From positions 1,727,501 to 1,791,500 of the forward strand of contig JAEILZ010000009.1 in NCBI GenBank assembly GCA_018873225.1: 64,000 nt of DNA. The letters are read 5' to 3'. The notes beneath the pieces are model-generated. The model had not been told where the DNA came from, did no database searches, and worked only from the letters and a program-made list of their open reading frames with translations. This DNA is from [Phialemoniopsis] sp. UDSM-2020. Taxonomy: Eukaryota > Ascomycota > Sordariomycetes > Thyridiales > Thyridiaceae. Position numbers and translations under genes: made by a program. Every line of letters begins with the position of its first letter. The first letter of the stretch is position 1. Of the stretch, positions 43,055 through 55,200 are shown in pieces.

Positions 43055-46000
43055 TTACATGTTAGCAAGCTCATTGTCTATCTGCCTGTCCATAAACGTC
43101 CTCCTCTCGCCGACGAGCTCCGTCTGCAGGCGCTGCTCGACGAGCGCGCGCACCTGCTTCTTGGTCACCGTGTCGAGGTCGACCTCGCGGAGGACGCCCT
43201 GGATGGCCTCGACAATCATGCCGTCGTCGGGACCCGCGGCGTGCCCACGCTGGAAGTCAAACGACAGCGCCGATTGGTGCGCTGCGTCGATGCCTCCGAG
43301 GGGGCTCCGCGCGCCGCCAGCGTAGCCGAGGGCGCTCACGGTTGACTGGCGCTGGTTGAGGCCCAGGTTCGGCGACGTGTTGGACACGGCGCGCAGGTTG
43401 CTCATGGAGCGCTGGCCGCCGAGGGGCACGTCGGTGAAGGGAGACTGCATGCGCTGGATGCCCGTGCCCATGCTGGCCATGGACTGGCGGTGCTGCATGC
43501 CGGGGTGGTCCGTGTAGGGCGCCACGGTAGGCATGGTCGAGTTGCGGCTCAGGCTCTGGTAGGGGCCGGGCGACTGGGGCGGCATGTAGGTGCCGCGGCC
43601 CTGGCCGAGACCCGTCAGAATGGAAGGCTGGCGGATCGACGAGTAGACCGACTTCATGTCGTCCATCTCGTAGCCGTCCTCATAGCCAGCAGCGCCGTCG
43701 CGCATCTTCTCCGAGTGCATGCCGCGGCGGCCGGGGAGGTTGTTGGTGAGGGCGTAGTCGTCCCATCGCTGCAGCGGGATGGAGCGCGGGTCGAAGCCCT
43801 CGTCGTCGACGGCGACAACCTGCTTCTTGCCCGTCTCGCCGATGACGATACGCGTGTTACCCCACGAGAAGTTGTCCTGGTTCCAGAAGGAGTAGATGGG
43901 CAAGATAAACGAGTACACGGGGAAGGCGATGATGTAGATGATCATCCAACCAATGTGCTGCCATTGGCGTTTGAGGATGAAGATGAGTGCCTGCAGGCCG
44001 TAAACACCTGCCAGCATACCGATGGAGACCCAGGGGATTGCGCTCTGATGCGTTGAGACCATGTAGATCATGTAGCCGAGGTAGACACAGGTGGCAGGCA
44101 GAGTGATTGTACCGAAAAGATCGATGAACACCACGAAACGCATGCTGAAGCAGCAGAAGCCACACATCTCCTTGAGGCGCATCAGCTCCATCAGGTTGTG
44201 GATGGTCGAGTTGATCCAGCGACGGCGCTGCGATAGCAGGACGCTCCATTTCTCGGGGGCAGCGGTCTGGCAGTAGGCGTCCGGAATGAACTTGTACGAC
44301 ATGTAGGGGAAGTTCTTGGTCATTAGAGTCGTGAGGAAACGATCTTCTCCAAGAGACAACAGATTCTTCTTGTGAAGTGTGTCAACATTGCAGTCAGAGT
44401 ACTCCCGAATGACCGCGTCCGAGATGATCAACGGCTTGCCCTTGTCGACGGTGCGGAGACGGTACATGGAGAAACTATACTATGTGTTAGCTTTGCGTTA
44501 TATGTGCGGATGGAAGAAATCGACTTACCAACCAGGCAGACAGGTGACACTGCCGAAGAGGGACTCGAAAGCCTTGGCGAGATGGTGGGAGATGAAGTAT
44601 TCGTAAACCTGGATCATCGTCCACCATGAAAGGTCCTCATTCTGCAAGCTCGTTTCACCACAAATACCAGCAATCTTGGCATCGTTGGCGCAGGCAGCCA
44701 CAAGTCTGTTCAGGGAATCTTCGCGGACGGAGGTATCGGCATCAACCATGAGGAGATACTCATACAACTCCGGGTCAACGCCAATGATGTTGTTGATCTG
44801 GTGGAACATCTCCAACTCGAGCGGGTTCATGGGAGCGCGGTGGTGCACCCTGTTGAGGAAGCTCATCAGGAGGATCTGCGAGTCACGCTTACCACGGTTA
44901 CCGGGCTTTGACTTTGACTTCTCAGATTCCTTGCCGACCTTGACGATGACCATGTAGGGCACGACATTGCCCTCAAACTCGTAAAGACCTGAGTATACCT
45001 TGCCATAGTTGAGCTGCTCACTGCCTGTGCCGACCGACTTGAAGGGAAGGGCTGGCGGGTCGACCTTGGGATCAACACCAAGGATATCCAGGACGATCTT
45101 GGGCGTGGGTCGATCATTACCAGCACCAACGATAATACCATCGCAAATGACACAGATGAGCTTGCGCTTGTTGTCGTACTGGAGTGCAGTGAGGGAGTCC
45201 AGGGCCTTGCGGAGCGAGTCTTCGCCCTCGGTGTAGGCTGGTACTTGGCAGATGACAAACTTATCCTGGGGTGCTGGACGTCGCTTGGACCCGAATTGAA
45301 GCGCCGAAAGGAATTTGATGACGATGATTGTGCAGATAATGATGGTGAAGGCCAACAGCATATAGTTATTGACCAGGCAGCGCGCGGTTGTTCTGAAATC
45401 CGGGATACCGACATAGAAGGTATTTTCGATACAATTGATTGTGTTCAGGATGTTGGCGGTCTGCGTATCATTGCCTTCTGCCTTGGAAATGATTTTGCCA
45501 AAGGTCTCGGTCAGGTCGGTTCCAGCAGCATTCTTGATGGCGTCCGTGATGTCCCTGTTCAGGTAAGAGTAGGTGGCCAGGTTGTTCTGCAACTTGACAG
45601 TGTGCGTATAGTCGGTGATGTCGTAGATCTTGTCGTTGTAGATGAACCATTGGTGGTTGTCATTCTTGCCCTCATTCGCAACCTTCTTGGTGTCCCAGAC
45701 TAGATCACCGTGGTAAAACTCCTTGATCTTCTTTTCGAATCTCTCGGTATACCAAGTGTCTTGTCGCAGCTCGCTGTTTATGACAGGTTGGAGGCTGCCA
45801 TAGGTATGGACAGCGGTGGGATACAAAAGAGTATCGTTGGGGCTCAGGGCGACGTAGCTCTCGATATCCAGACCGGGGCAGCTCTGGGTGAGAAGAGGCC
45901 TGAAGTATTGATCCATAGTCAAGCCGCCAAGTGGTTGCATCGCATCCTTATCAGCAGGCTGGCCAATAATGTCGCTGTGGTCGATCCGCCACCACTTTGA

Positions 46001-48571
46001 GATGTCATACACTTTACCGTGGATAGCTACCCAGAAGTCATCGTCGCCTTGATGGCCACTGACCTCGGTCGCAGACCACGCCTTGTCCATGTTCGGGCAT
46101 AGTAGGCGACCGAATACAGCAATCCAGAACACCAAGATAGCGTTGATCAGGAAGATGAAGAAGCACAGAACAAGCTTCTCTCGCCAAGCCATACGCACAT
46201 CAGGACGCTTCATCCTACCGACGTATCGGAGGAGGGGCGAAGGAATCCAAAAGGTCAGAGCCCATACGACGCCGACCCAGATACGCCGGGTGGCGGTGAT
46301 CGGCTGCGTCTCGATTGCCTTGCCGTGGGCCAGCTCCGGGTCGAGGCCCACGAACTCGCCATCTTCGTTGTAGTAGCCTTGGCCCTTGAAATTGTCGCCC
46401 TTGGTTCCCAGGCCATAGTCTCCAGTGCTGACGTTGCGCATCGCTGTAGGAGCGATGGAAGGCGCAGCAAGCGGGCTGGGACCCATACCCATACCCATGC
46501 TCAGAGCGGACTGGCTGGCATTCCTCTGATGCATGAGCTGGTCATGGCTGCCGTTTGAAGCATTATCGGCAAAGACAGGCTGGGGGAAGTAGCCACTACC
46601 GTTGTTTGCAGCGTAGCCCTGGTCCATCATACCGCCCATCACAGCGGGAGTCGCAAAGGGGTCGGTGGGCTTCAAGTCAAGCATGCTCTCAGCCTCCCAC
46701 CAAGCGTTCTCTCTCATCCAGACACGCTCAGTGCCAATCACGACTTCGCCGTTGCTCCATCCACGCTCCAGGATCCAGCTCTCGATGCCGTCTCGGCCAT
46801 CTTTGCAGCCAAGGACTGCGTAGCGCTGGACAAACTCGTCCAGGTCAAAGTCGGCAGTGAAGTCCAGATGCTTGTTCCTCCGGTTGGCCCACTCAGGGAG
46901 CCTCCAGGCACGGAGCTGTCTTGACACGGTTCCTGCGGACCAGGCCGAGGTGACCGAGGGCAGAGCTGCCAGACTTGCCGGTGACTCGTCAGTGGGGTGC
47001 ACAGAGAGGTGGTACCAGACTCGGCTGCTGCTCAAAATAGCGGGGAGGTCGAAACGGCCCGCCCGACCAAGGTTGATGCCCTCGCCCTGGACGGGGAATA
47101 AAAGTTTCTTCAAGAAGCCGTCCTGATCGACTGCAAGGCCGATCCGTTCCAGGATCTCCTCGCGCTTCTCCAGGACGTGCTGCCGCTCTCTCCCGGTGGG
47201 GCCAGTCATGATGCCCAAGTCGGGTGCCACAGCAGAAACGGCATTTTGCATCTCCCGCATGACCGAACTGCCTGCGGGGTGCACGTCCACGCCATCCTGC
47301 TTCATCTCCGAGTTGATGCCAAGACTGTCATCGAAGATGCCACGCATAGCAACGGCTTTGCCCAGCTCAGGATCCGGGATATCGAGGATCGTGATGGCGA
47401 CAGTGTCACCGGTATCCTCGTTGGTGTTGGGCGTCCTGGAGCCCCTGCCGCCATCACTCGACTCATCACCGTCTCTAATCCGACCAAGCTGTGCGGAGAT
47501 GGCGTCGTTAGCCTTGGAGATGACCCAGTCCACCAAAGCCTCGTACAAGCCTCCGATGAAGGTTTCTCTGTCCTCGGTCGTGCACTGCCTAGCGAGCACC
47601 TCAGGCTCCATACCCAACAGCCCACTGACGTCTTCGCAGATGTCATCGAGCACGTCCTCGTCTACGGCATAGTCCAGCGTGTTTCCGAGCTTGAGCAGGC
47701 CCGCGAGGGTCGAGATGAAGTTGCGGTGGGCAGAACCTCGGATGCCGATTTCCTTGAGGGCTGACCGGAAGTCGTCTGCTGAAGCGGCGTCGTCGGCGGT
47801 GGGAAGGTATGAAGGAGGGTCGTAAGTGCCGGAACGGGCCAGGAGAGTGTAGTTGGAGGCGGACTTGAGGCCGAGGAACTCGCGCTCCGCTGGGGTAGAG
47901 GCAGACGTAAGGAGGTAGTAAAAAACGTCGAAGGCCCGGTAGCCAGCCTCAGGGGGGATGCTGAGAAGGCCTCTCCTTGTGTCGATACCGCCTTGGGACA
48001 AGGCAATGCTCGCCGCCGTGAGGTTGCCGGCCAAGTTCAGGGTCAAAGTCACGCCAAGGGCAGCTTGCCGAGGCGTGGAGGGGTTGTATGGAGTTACACA
48101 TCGTATAAAGGGCTGGATTGCTTGTAGGGCTGTGAAGACCGAGGTGGGTATGGACATCGGCATAGAGGAGAGGAAGGGTACTAGAAGTGAAGGCGTAGAA
48201 GTGTGTAGAGAGCTATTTCCGATCAGCAATGTGCACACGAAGACCAGAGGTCGGGTCAGTACAACTTACCCAAGCATGATGCATCCATCCTCAGCTCTGC
48301 GGCGGGCATGTTCCCATGCTCTGACTGCAACCGAGGGATCAACGGTCCCTCCTGTCCTCCCGTCGGGCCCGGCCTGGGTGGCCGTCAGCCAGGTGTTGAC
48401 AACCAGGCTGGTGCCGGCATCGAGTGTGTAGGGTTGGGCAGAAAGATAGATGTTGTGAATGGCATTGAGGAGGGTCGTGGTCGAAACTTGAGTCGACTGC
48501 TGTCCGGCACCTCGAGGGCCACCACCCATTCCCTCCGAGGCGAGCGAGTACATAGACATGCGGTTCGCCAT
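43055..48571 (-). CDS. Class VII chitin synthase with P-loop-less myosin-like domain
   Basis: Three exons: 48270-48571, 44529-48212 and 43055-44474; introns of 57 nt (GTAAGT...GAAATAG) and 54 nt (GTAAGT...TATAG); 1801 residues from ATG 48571. The N-terminal about 700 residues resemble the myosin motor of class V chitin synthases but have no Walker A. Two membrane segments (about 743-760 and 785-810) flank a [10 protein letters not shown] loop, then a cytochrome b5-like domain (about 820-885) and the GT2 chitin synthase domain. EDR is at 1372-1374 and QRRRW at 1411-1415. A DEK-type C-terminal domain ends the protein. It polymerises chitin from UDP-GlcNAc at the plasma membrane, and orthologues (A. 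nidulans CsmB, Fusarium ChsVb) are needed for hyphal wall integrity. It is head-to-head with the class V gene. Confidence 0.95.
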
Positions 48572-51500
48572 GTTGACGGATTGTCCACTGTTCTGGACAG
48601 CTTCTAGCAAGTCCAGAGAGCAGGTTCTTGATCGAGGTTTCGGGAGGTTGTGGGAGACTCCCACTCGTTTGCCAGATTTCCCAAGCTAGGTCAAAATCTT
48701 GCCTTCAACTTCGAGCTACTGTATAGTTTTGTTTGAAGTGCAGCGAGAGTAGTTGTCGATGATAGCGAGCGTATGAAACTGTCGGTTTAGAGCAAAAGGC
48801 AGATATCTGCAGACTGGTTCGCTGAGCAACGCGTGAGAGGGTGAGATGGTATTCCTCTTTCGTCCGCGGCCACGCTGCGAGGTCGGGGAAAGGTATTAAG
48901 CCCACGAAACTCGAAGCAGATTAAAAAGGGTTAATTGCAATTAGAAGAAAGAACAAGCCGCCAAAGCGAGTGAGAACGGCTTGAGAATCCAAGAATCACA
49001 ATGCAATGAAGGGACAAAATGCACAAAGCGGAGGATGAGGCATCAGGATGTTTGTCCCAGACAACAAGAACAGGAGATCTACCGGCTTGTCTACCTGCAA
49101 CCAACCGTCCACTGTAAAGCCTTTCAGCACGCTTGACGGCCCACCAGACCAGTGCATGGGGCATGGGCAATGCAATCAAGGCAAAATGGTCGTTTTCTTT
49201 CAGCAGCCAAGCAAGGTACAGCACATGCAAGATGATACGGCGGGCCCGATCGTGCCAGAGACGCAAGTATTTTTCTTCCAACTGGCAGTGGGATCAAGCA
49301 CCGCTAGAAGGAACGTCAGTCCCGGCTCTCAGGCTCTCCAGTGCTAAAATCCAGGGTGTCTCAGGGCCCAACCCATCTCTGACGGACCTAGCTGAAGGGA
49401 AGTACCGGGGCATGGAGTGATCCCAGTCTCGACCAGTCACAACGGGTGTTCCTGGTAGGCAGGGCGGGTTACAGCCGCGAGCCCGTCACCCGCCCACTAA
49501 CAGCGCCCTAGGGTACAACGCTAAAATTCCTAAAAAAAGGGGCGATCCACTCCCCAGACAGGTAGTGCAAAGCAAAAAAAAAAAATAAGAGAAAAAAACA
49601 GGAGCCCGCAGGCAAAATAAAATACGAGCTTGATGTGGACAACCTGACAAGCACTCAGGCCCTTCTGGAAGAGCCGGCGACCCACCGCATGAGAGGATGC
49701 CGTGGATCTTGACATGCCAGGACGGCGCTGTTATTTCCAATCAAATCTTGCTTGTGCGATGGATCTGTTGGCCCCCAAGGCCTGTTCTGCGACGTCGTTA
49801 CGTCCAGCATAGACGAGCGTGATGGCGCAGCACCTTCTGAGGTCCACGATGAATCCTGTTGTGTACGGATTTAGATACACTTCGGACCTCAAACACGAGA
49901 CCATGGCAACAGCAAGAGAAGTGCGTGTGTAACAGTCAACATTGAAGATGTGGGATTGACAGGTGCTAGGTAGGCTTCAGTGGCTCTTACTTGCCAGTGG
50001 GATAACCTGAAGTTGCAGGGAGGTGATTGAGGCGCCCCAACATCCATCAAATTTTTGCAGTGATGGATTCTATTTTGGTCGCAAACGGCTTTGGTTGGTG
50101 GCCCGTCTTCACATTCATTCGCGTTTACCTGACCCCTATTCCATGGAGTAGAAGTCATCGATCGAATCCGCCGCTGGCGCTACTCGGTCAAGGTCCTCAA
50201 TACCTAGTGCGGTACCGTGCTGTTGGTCATGTCCGACAATCGCTGTTTTGGGACACCCTCCAAACTGCTCGGAAAACCATGTCTCAGCTGAAAGTGGAGG
50301 CGAGCCGCCTCAACTTGTGTTCTGCTTCATCGTGGCTCCTGGTTGAAGAATGTGCCGGCCCTCTGTAAAACGGGAAGCAATCAAGCAATCCCGTTCATCT
50401 CGCAGCCTTCATTTGATTGCATTGCAATCAGCGGTTTTGTTTCGGGGGTATTCTGTATTGCAGCAAGGCGTGCCCGGTTTGCACCTGCGATCTGCTCCCA
50501 TCAACCAAGGCAGAGCCCATGTCGATGCCTGCAAAAGGGGATCACAATCCAGAATGCAGCACAGCCAGCAGGGTTTCGCTTGCAGCCCCGTGCAGCACCT
50601 GCAGCACTGCGCGACCTTGGCCAACACTTTTGCGATCCCCACCATCTCTTGTTGCCCACTTGCCCACTGCACTTGCACCTGTAAGACACCTCGGTAGCGC
50701 CGTTCGTATCGCACCGCCGTTTGCCACTACTCCAGCAAGTGTGTGTATTTCTGGATCAAGAAAGTTTCCCCAGCATATCTCGCCCTAGATCAACATTCCA
50801 ACAAGCCCAGCGGCCTCCCCAGGCTTTCCGGACACCGTTCAAGAGCGAGCTCGGTACGTCAGCCATCGCTGTTAGCGCGCTCAAGGGGGTCTTCGATTAC
50901 ACCATAGATCTGCCAGGTGCTGCTTTCAAAACACGCCAAAGCGCGGTTGCGCAGGTCAAGGTCAGGCTAAGCAAAAAAGTTCCGCTAGCTCCGGGCCTCT
51001 GCACTGGAGGAAGCAGCTTCCACAGATCCCAATTGATAGGCTACAGGGTCTCTACGGAGCAGTGTTAGAGGTGAGGAGATGGTTATTCTCGAGTGCTACA
51101 TGTACAGCAGCCTCGCAAGTCCGCGGTCACCGTGTCGTCCGGGACACGTTTTGTCAGACTCGGAACGGCAGCCAGTGTAAACAAGGTCCGGTGTTACGGC
51201 GACGATCCGTGAGCTTGGGTTTTGTGAGCCGACGGGCACGAGGAGAATTTTCAGCAAATTTCAGGCAGTCTTGCTTGCAAATGCAGTACAACAACACGCG
51301 CAGGCTGTTCCTCCGAAAAACATGCATCTACCCCTGACATTGAGTACCTTATGTTGTCATGATCAGCACCAATCAACCGGGGGTGCGCGGGAGATGGGGG
51401 CGTGGCGTGTTTTTTTCTTTTTCTTCTCTTCTTTCTGATGGCCGTTCACAACAGTGTCTGCCGTGCAAGACGGCCGAGCCATGGATTCTGCATATCATCC

Positions 51501-52297
51501 AAAACATCAAGGACGGGCTACAATCTGCAACACCAAAGCCCTCGAGGGAGTATCATCTCGTAGTTGGCGCCGACGCAGGTCTTAACGGCCACGCACGTCA
51601 AATCGATGATGGATCAATCGCTGTCATCTTTTGCAGCCAAGCCTTCTAAGATCTCACACCACTTGTCTCTTCCGGGCTGGTAATCACGGTAGCGTCAGTG
51701 GATACGGAGCGACCATCGCCTGCTCTGGTGGGACAAGCCGATGATACACACCCCCATCCCGGGGGCCATCTCCATGCATCCTTTCATGCTATGGCTGCGT
51801 TAATGGTCCATGTCGCCCGCCGTATCAAATTATCGTATCGGCCCAGGTACCTCCTCTGGGGTGGAGGGCCCTTTTTTTGCTTGTGTTAGTTGGACCCAGC
51901 TCATAGTAAGTATGCTTGTTTGTGAATGTGACGGCCCCTGCTCTTGTTACAGGACGCTTTTTGGCATAGCTGCAAATATTGCCTGCTTCTTTCTTGTCTC
52001 CTGGTGATACTTTCTCCCAGATCCGATTGCCTTGTATCGACATTCGTTTTGTATATCACGTTCGTTTTCTTTTAGACATCGTTTGAGCGGAGTGAAATCG
52101 ACCTGATTTGGTGTAATTCAACCCGCAAGCTCTTCTACAAAGGAGAAAGAGGAAAACACGCTCCGAAAGGACGTGGACGACCAAGTCCCAAGAGTCCAGA
52201 TACTTTGATTCTTCTTCCGCCTCGATTAACCTTGGAGAACCGCCTGCTTCACGACTCCTGTCCCTGACGCCAGTCGCTGGCTGTCTCGACGTCCAAC
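48572..52297. promoter_or_regulatory. Shared upstream region of the two chitin synthases, 3.7 kb
   Basis: Between divergent start codons. It contains an A-run near 49573-49600 and several short open frames without family features. No tRNA or transposon is recognised. It must hold both promoters and the long 5' leaders often seen for this pair. Confidence 0.45.
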
Positions 52298-55200
52298 ATG
52301 GCTCTCAACCTTCCTTCCTACGGGGGAAGCGGCGGAGCCCATACTCAACCGTCGCTTCCGTCCCTGCCTGCCCATCTCCAGTCCGACACGCATCTCACGG
52401 CGCACCTGGCCAGTCGATTCCACGTGTCGATACCTACAGCCCGCCTCTCCTCCCACGCCCTCATCTCTCTCAACACATATTCTTCATCGTCAAAGGGCTT
52501 GGATGGCGGCAAGGAAGGTAGCGCCCAGGCTGGGGCCGAAGACATCGCCGAGAGGGCTTTCCTCCGTCTCGGGCACCGGTCAGAGAACCAGGCTGTGCTG
52601 TTCTTGTATGTTCATTCTCATGACGAATAATCATCTAGTACCTCCATATGCTAACTCATTCGTTCAAGGGGTGAATCTGGCTCAGGAAAGACCACAGTGC
52701 GATCTCACCTTCTAACCGCCCTTCTAAACAAGTCTTCGACTCCTTTGTCTACCAAAGTGTCGTTGGCTGCTTATGTCTTCGACTCTCTCACGACCACCAA
52801 GACCGCCACCACTCCCACCGCATCCAAGGCTGGTCTCTTCTACGAATTGCAATATGACACGGCCTCCACGACGAACCCCATGCTCATCGGAGGCAAATTG
52901 CTTGACCACCGTCTCGAGCGTAGTAGAATTGCTGATGTTCCCACGGGAGAGCGAAACTTCCATGTCCTGTATTATCTTCTCGCGGGCACCAGCGCGGCCG
53001 AGAAGACGCATCTTGGTCTCGACGAGCCTCATGGAACCGCGCAAAGGCGATGGAGGTATCTGGGTCACCCAACTCAACTGAAGGTTGGTATCAATGACAC
53101 GGAGGGCTTCCAGCTCTTCAAGACGGCGCTACGAAAGCTTGAGTTTCCCAGGAGCGAGATTGCCGAGATCTGCCAGGTTCTCGCGAGCATTCTTCACATC
53201 GGCCAGCTTGAATTCGAGACAGCTTCCAGCACAGCCGCAACTGCTGACGACAGTGGTGGTTTCTCCCACGAGGGTGGCCAGATGATCACCGCGGTCAAGA
53301 ACAAGGAGGTTCTTAGCATCATCGCCGCCTTCCTCGGTGTCAGCGCTCAGGATTTGCAGACGACACTTGGGTACAAAACCAAGATGATTCACAAGGAGAG
53401 GGTCACCGTCATGCTTGACCCCGCCGGAGCCCGAGGCAACGCGAACGAGCTCGCCCGAACTCTGTACTCCCTGCTCGTTGCCTATGTCATCGAGACCATT
53501 AACCAGAAGATCTGTGCGCCCGAGGAGGCCATTGCCAACACAGTCTCGATCATCGACTTCCCCGGTTTCAACCAGGTATCCTCGACTGGCTCGGCCCTAG
53601 ACCAGCTTCTGAACAATGCTGCCACCGAGTCCTTGTACAACATCACCCTCCAAAACTTCTTCGATCGCAAGGCAGACATGCTGGAGACCGAGGAGGTCAG
53701 TGTTGCTGCCACCAGCTACTTTGACAACTCGGACGCCGTCAAGGGCTTGCTCAAGTCCGGCAATGGTCTGCTCAGCATTCTTGATGACCAAACCCGCCGC
53801 CACAGGACGGATATGCAGATGCTCGAGAGTCTGCGCAAGCGCTTCGAGGGCAAGAACCCTGCCATTGCTGTCAGCTCGGCCACGGCCAAGCTGCCCGGTA
53901 GCAATTTCTTGTCCGAGAACACGGCTGCGTCCTTCACCGTCAAGCACTTTGCCGGTGAGGTAGAGTACCCTGTCAAGAACCTTGTCGAGGAGAATGGCGA
54001 GGTCATCTCGGGTGACCTGCTGAATCTGGTCAACTCGACCAAGAATGAGTTTATCGCTCGTCTCTTCGGTCAGGAGATCCTGCAGACCGTTGTTCACCCC
54101 CAGGAGAGGACGACGGTCATGCAGGCCTCCGTCAGCTCCAAGCCTATGCGTGCCCCCAGCGTCATGTCAAGGAAAGGCAGGGGCCCGATGCGCCGGCGCC
54201 AAGAGTCCATGGCCACGCGGCACGAGACACTTGACGACGTGGCCAGTGAAGCCGGTGATGCTCCCGAGTCTCGGCGCGGTACTCGCCATACTGAGCAAGG
54301 GGCGTCAGGACAATTCCTTTCAGCTCTGGAGAACGTCACCAAGGCGTTCACGGCACCCAACACAAACGCCTACTTTGTATTCTGCTTGAAGCCAAATGAC
54401 AGGCGTATCGCCAATCAGTTCGACAGCAAATGTGTTCGGACGCAGGTGCAGACCTTTGGTATTGCCGAGATCAGTCAAAGGCTGCGGTCTGCTGACTTCA
54501 GTCTGTTCCTTCCATTCGGGGAATTCCTCGGTCTCACCGACGGTGATTCACTGCTCGTAGGTAGCGAGCGAGAAAAGGTCGAGGGCGTTGTGGAAGAGAA
54601 GAGGTGGCCGAGCAACGAGATTCAGATCGGCTCTACCGGTGTGTTCCTCAGTGAACGATGCTGGATGGAAATTGCTCAGCTCGCCGACAGCGCCTCGGCA
54701 TCCGCCCGATTCGGTGTGCCATCCTCCGATGCTGGCGATGGCATGACGCCCCAAGACCCTTTCCTGGCTTCCAAGGAAAGGCTCGCCATTGGCCACTCTC
54801 CATATAGCGACAAGGCCGGTGCGGGCTACTTTGGTAGCAAAGACGTCGACGCACGCTCCGAGGCAGGCGTATCTGCATTCGGCGGTGGCGACATGTTCAA
54901 GAACTTGGACACGCGAGAACAAATGGCGGAGCGTGGTAACGAGAAGTCCCTCGTCGAAGTGGAAGAGTTCAGGGACAGCCCTAGCCGCAAGCGGTGGGTG
55001 TTCGTGGTATACCTTCTCACCTGGTTCATCCCGGACTTTCTCATCCGGCACGTCGGCCGCATGCCTCGCAAGGACGTCCGGATGGCCTGGCGCGAGAAGC
55101 TCGCGATCAACATGGTCATTTGGCTCAGTTGTTTGACCGCTGCATTCTTCCTCGTCGTCTTCCCGATGCTCATTTGCCCCACGCAGTACGTCTACACCGA

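Noticed and set aside
43055..48571. Class VII chitin synthase as a pseudogene because its motor domain lacks a P-loop
   Set aside because: The frame is intact over 1801 codons and loss of the P-loop is a normal trait of this class.
50150..50190. GATCGAATCC resembling a tRNA B box
   Set aside because: No A box at a suitable distance and no cloverleaf can be formed.
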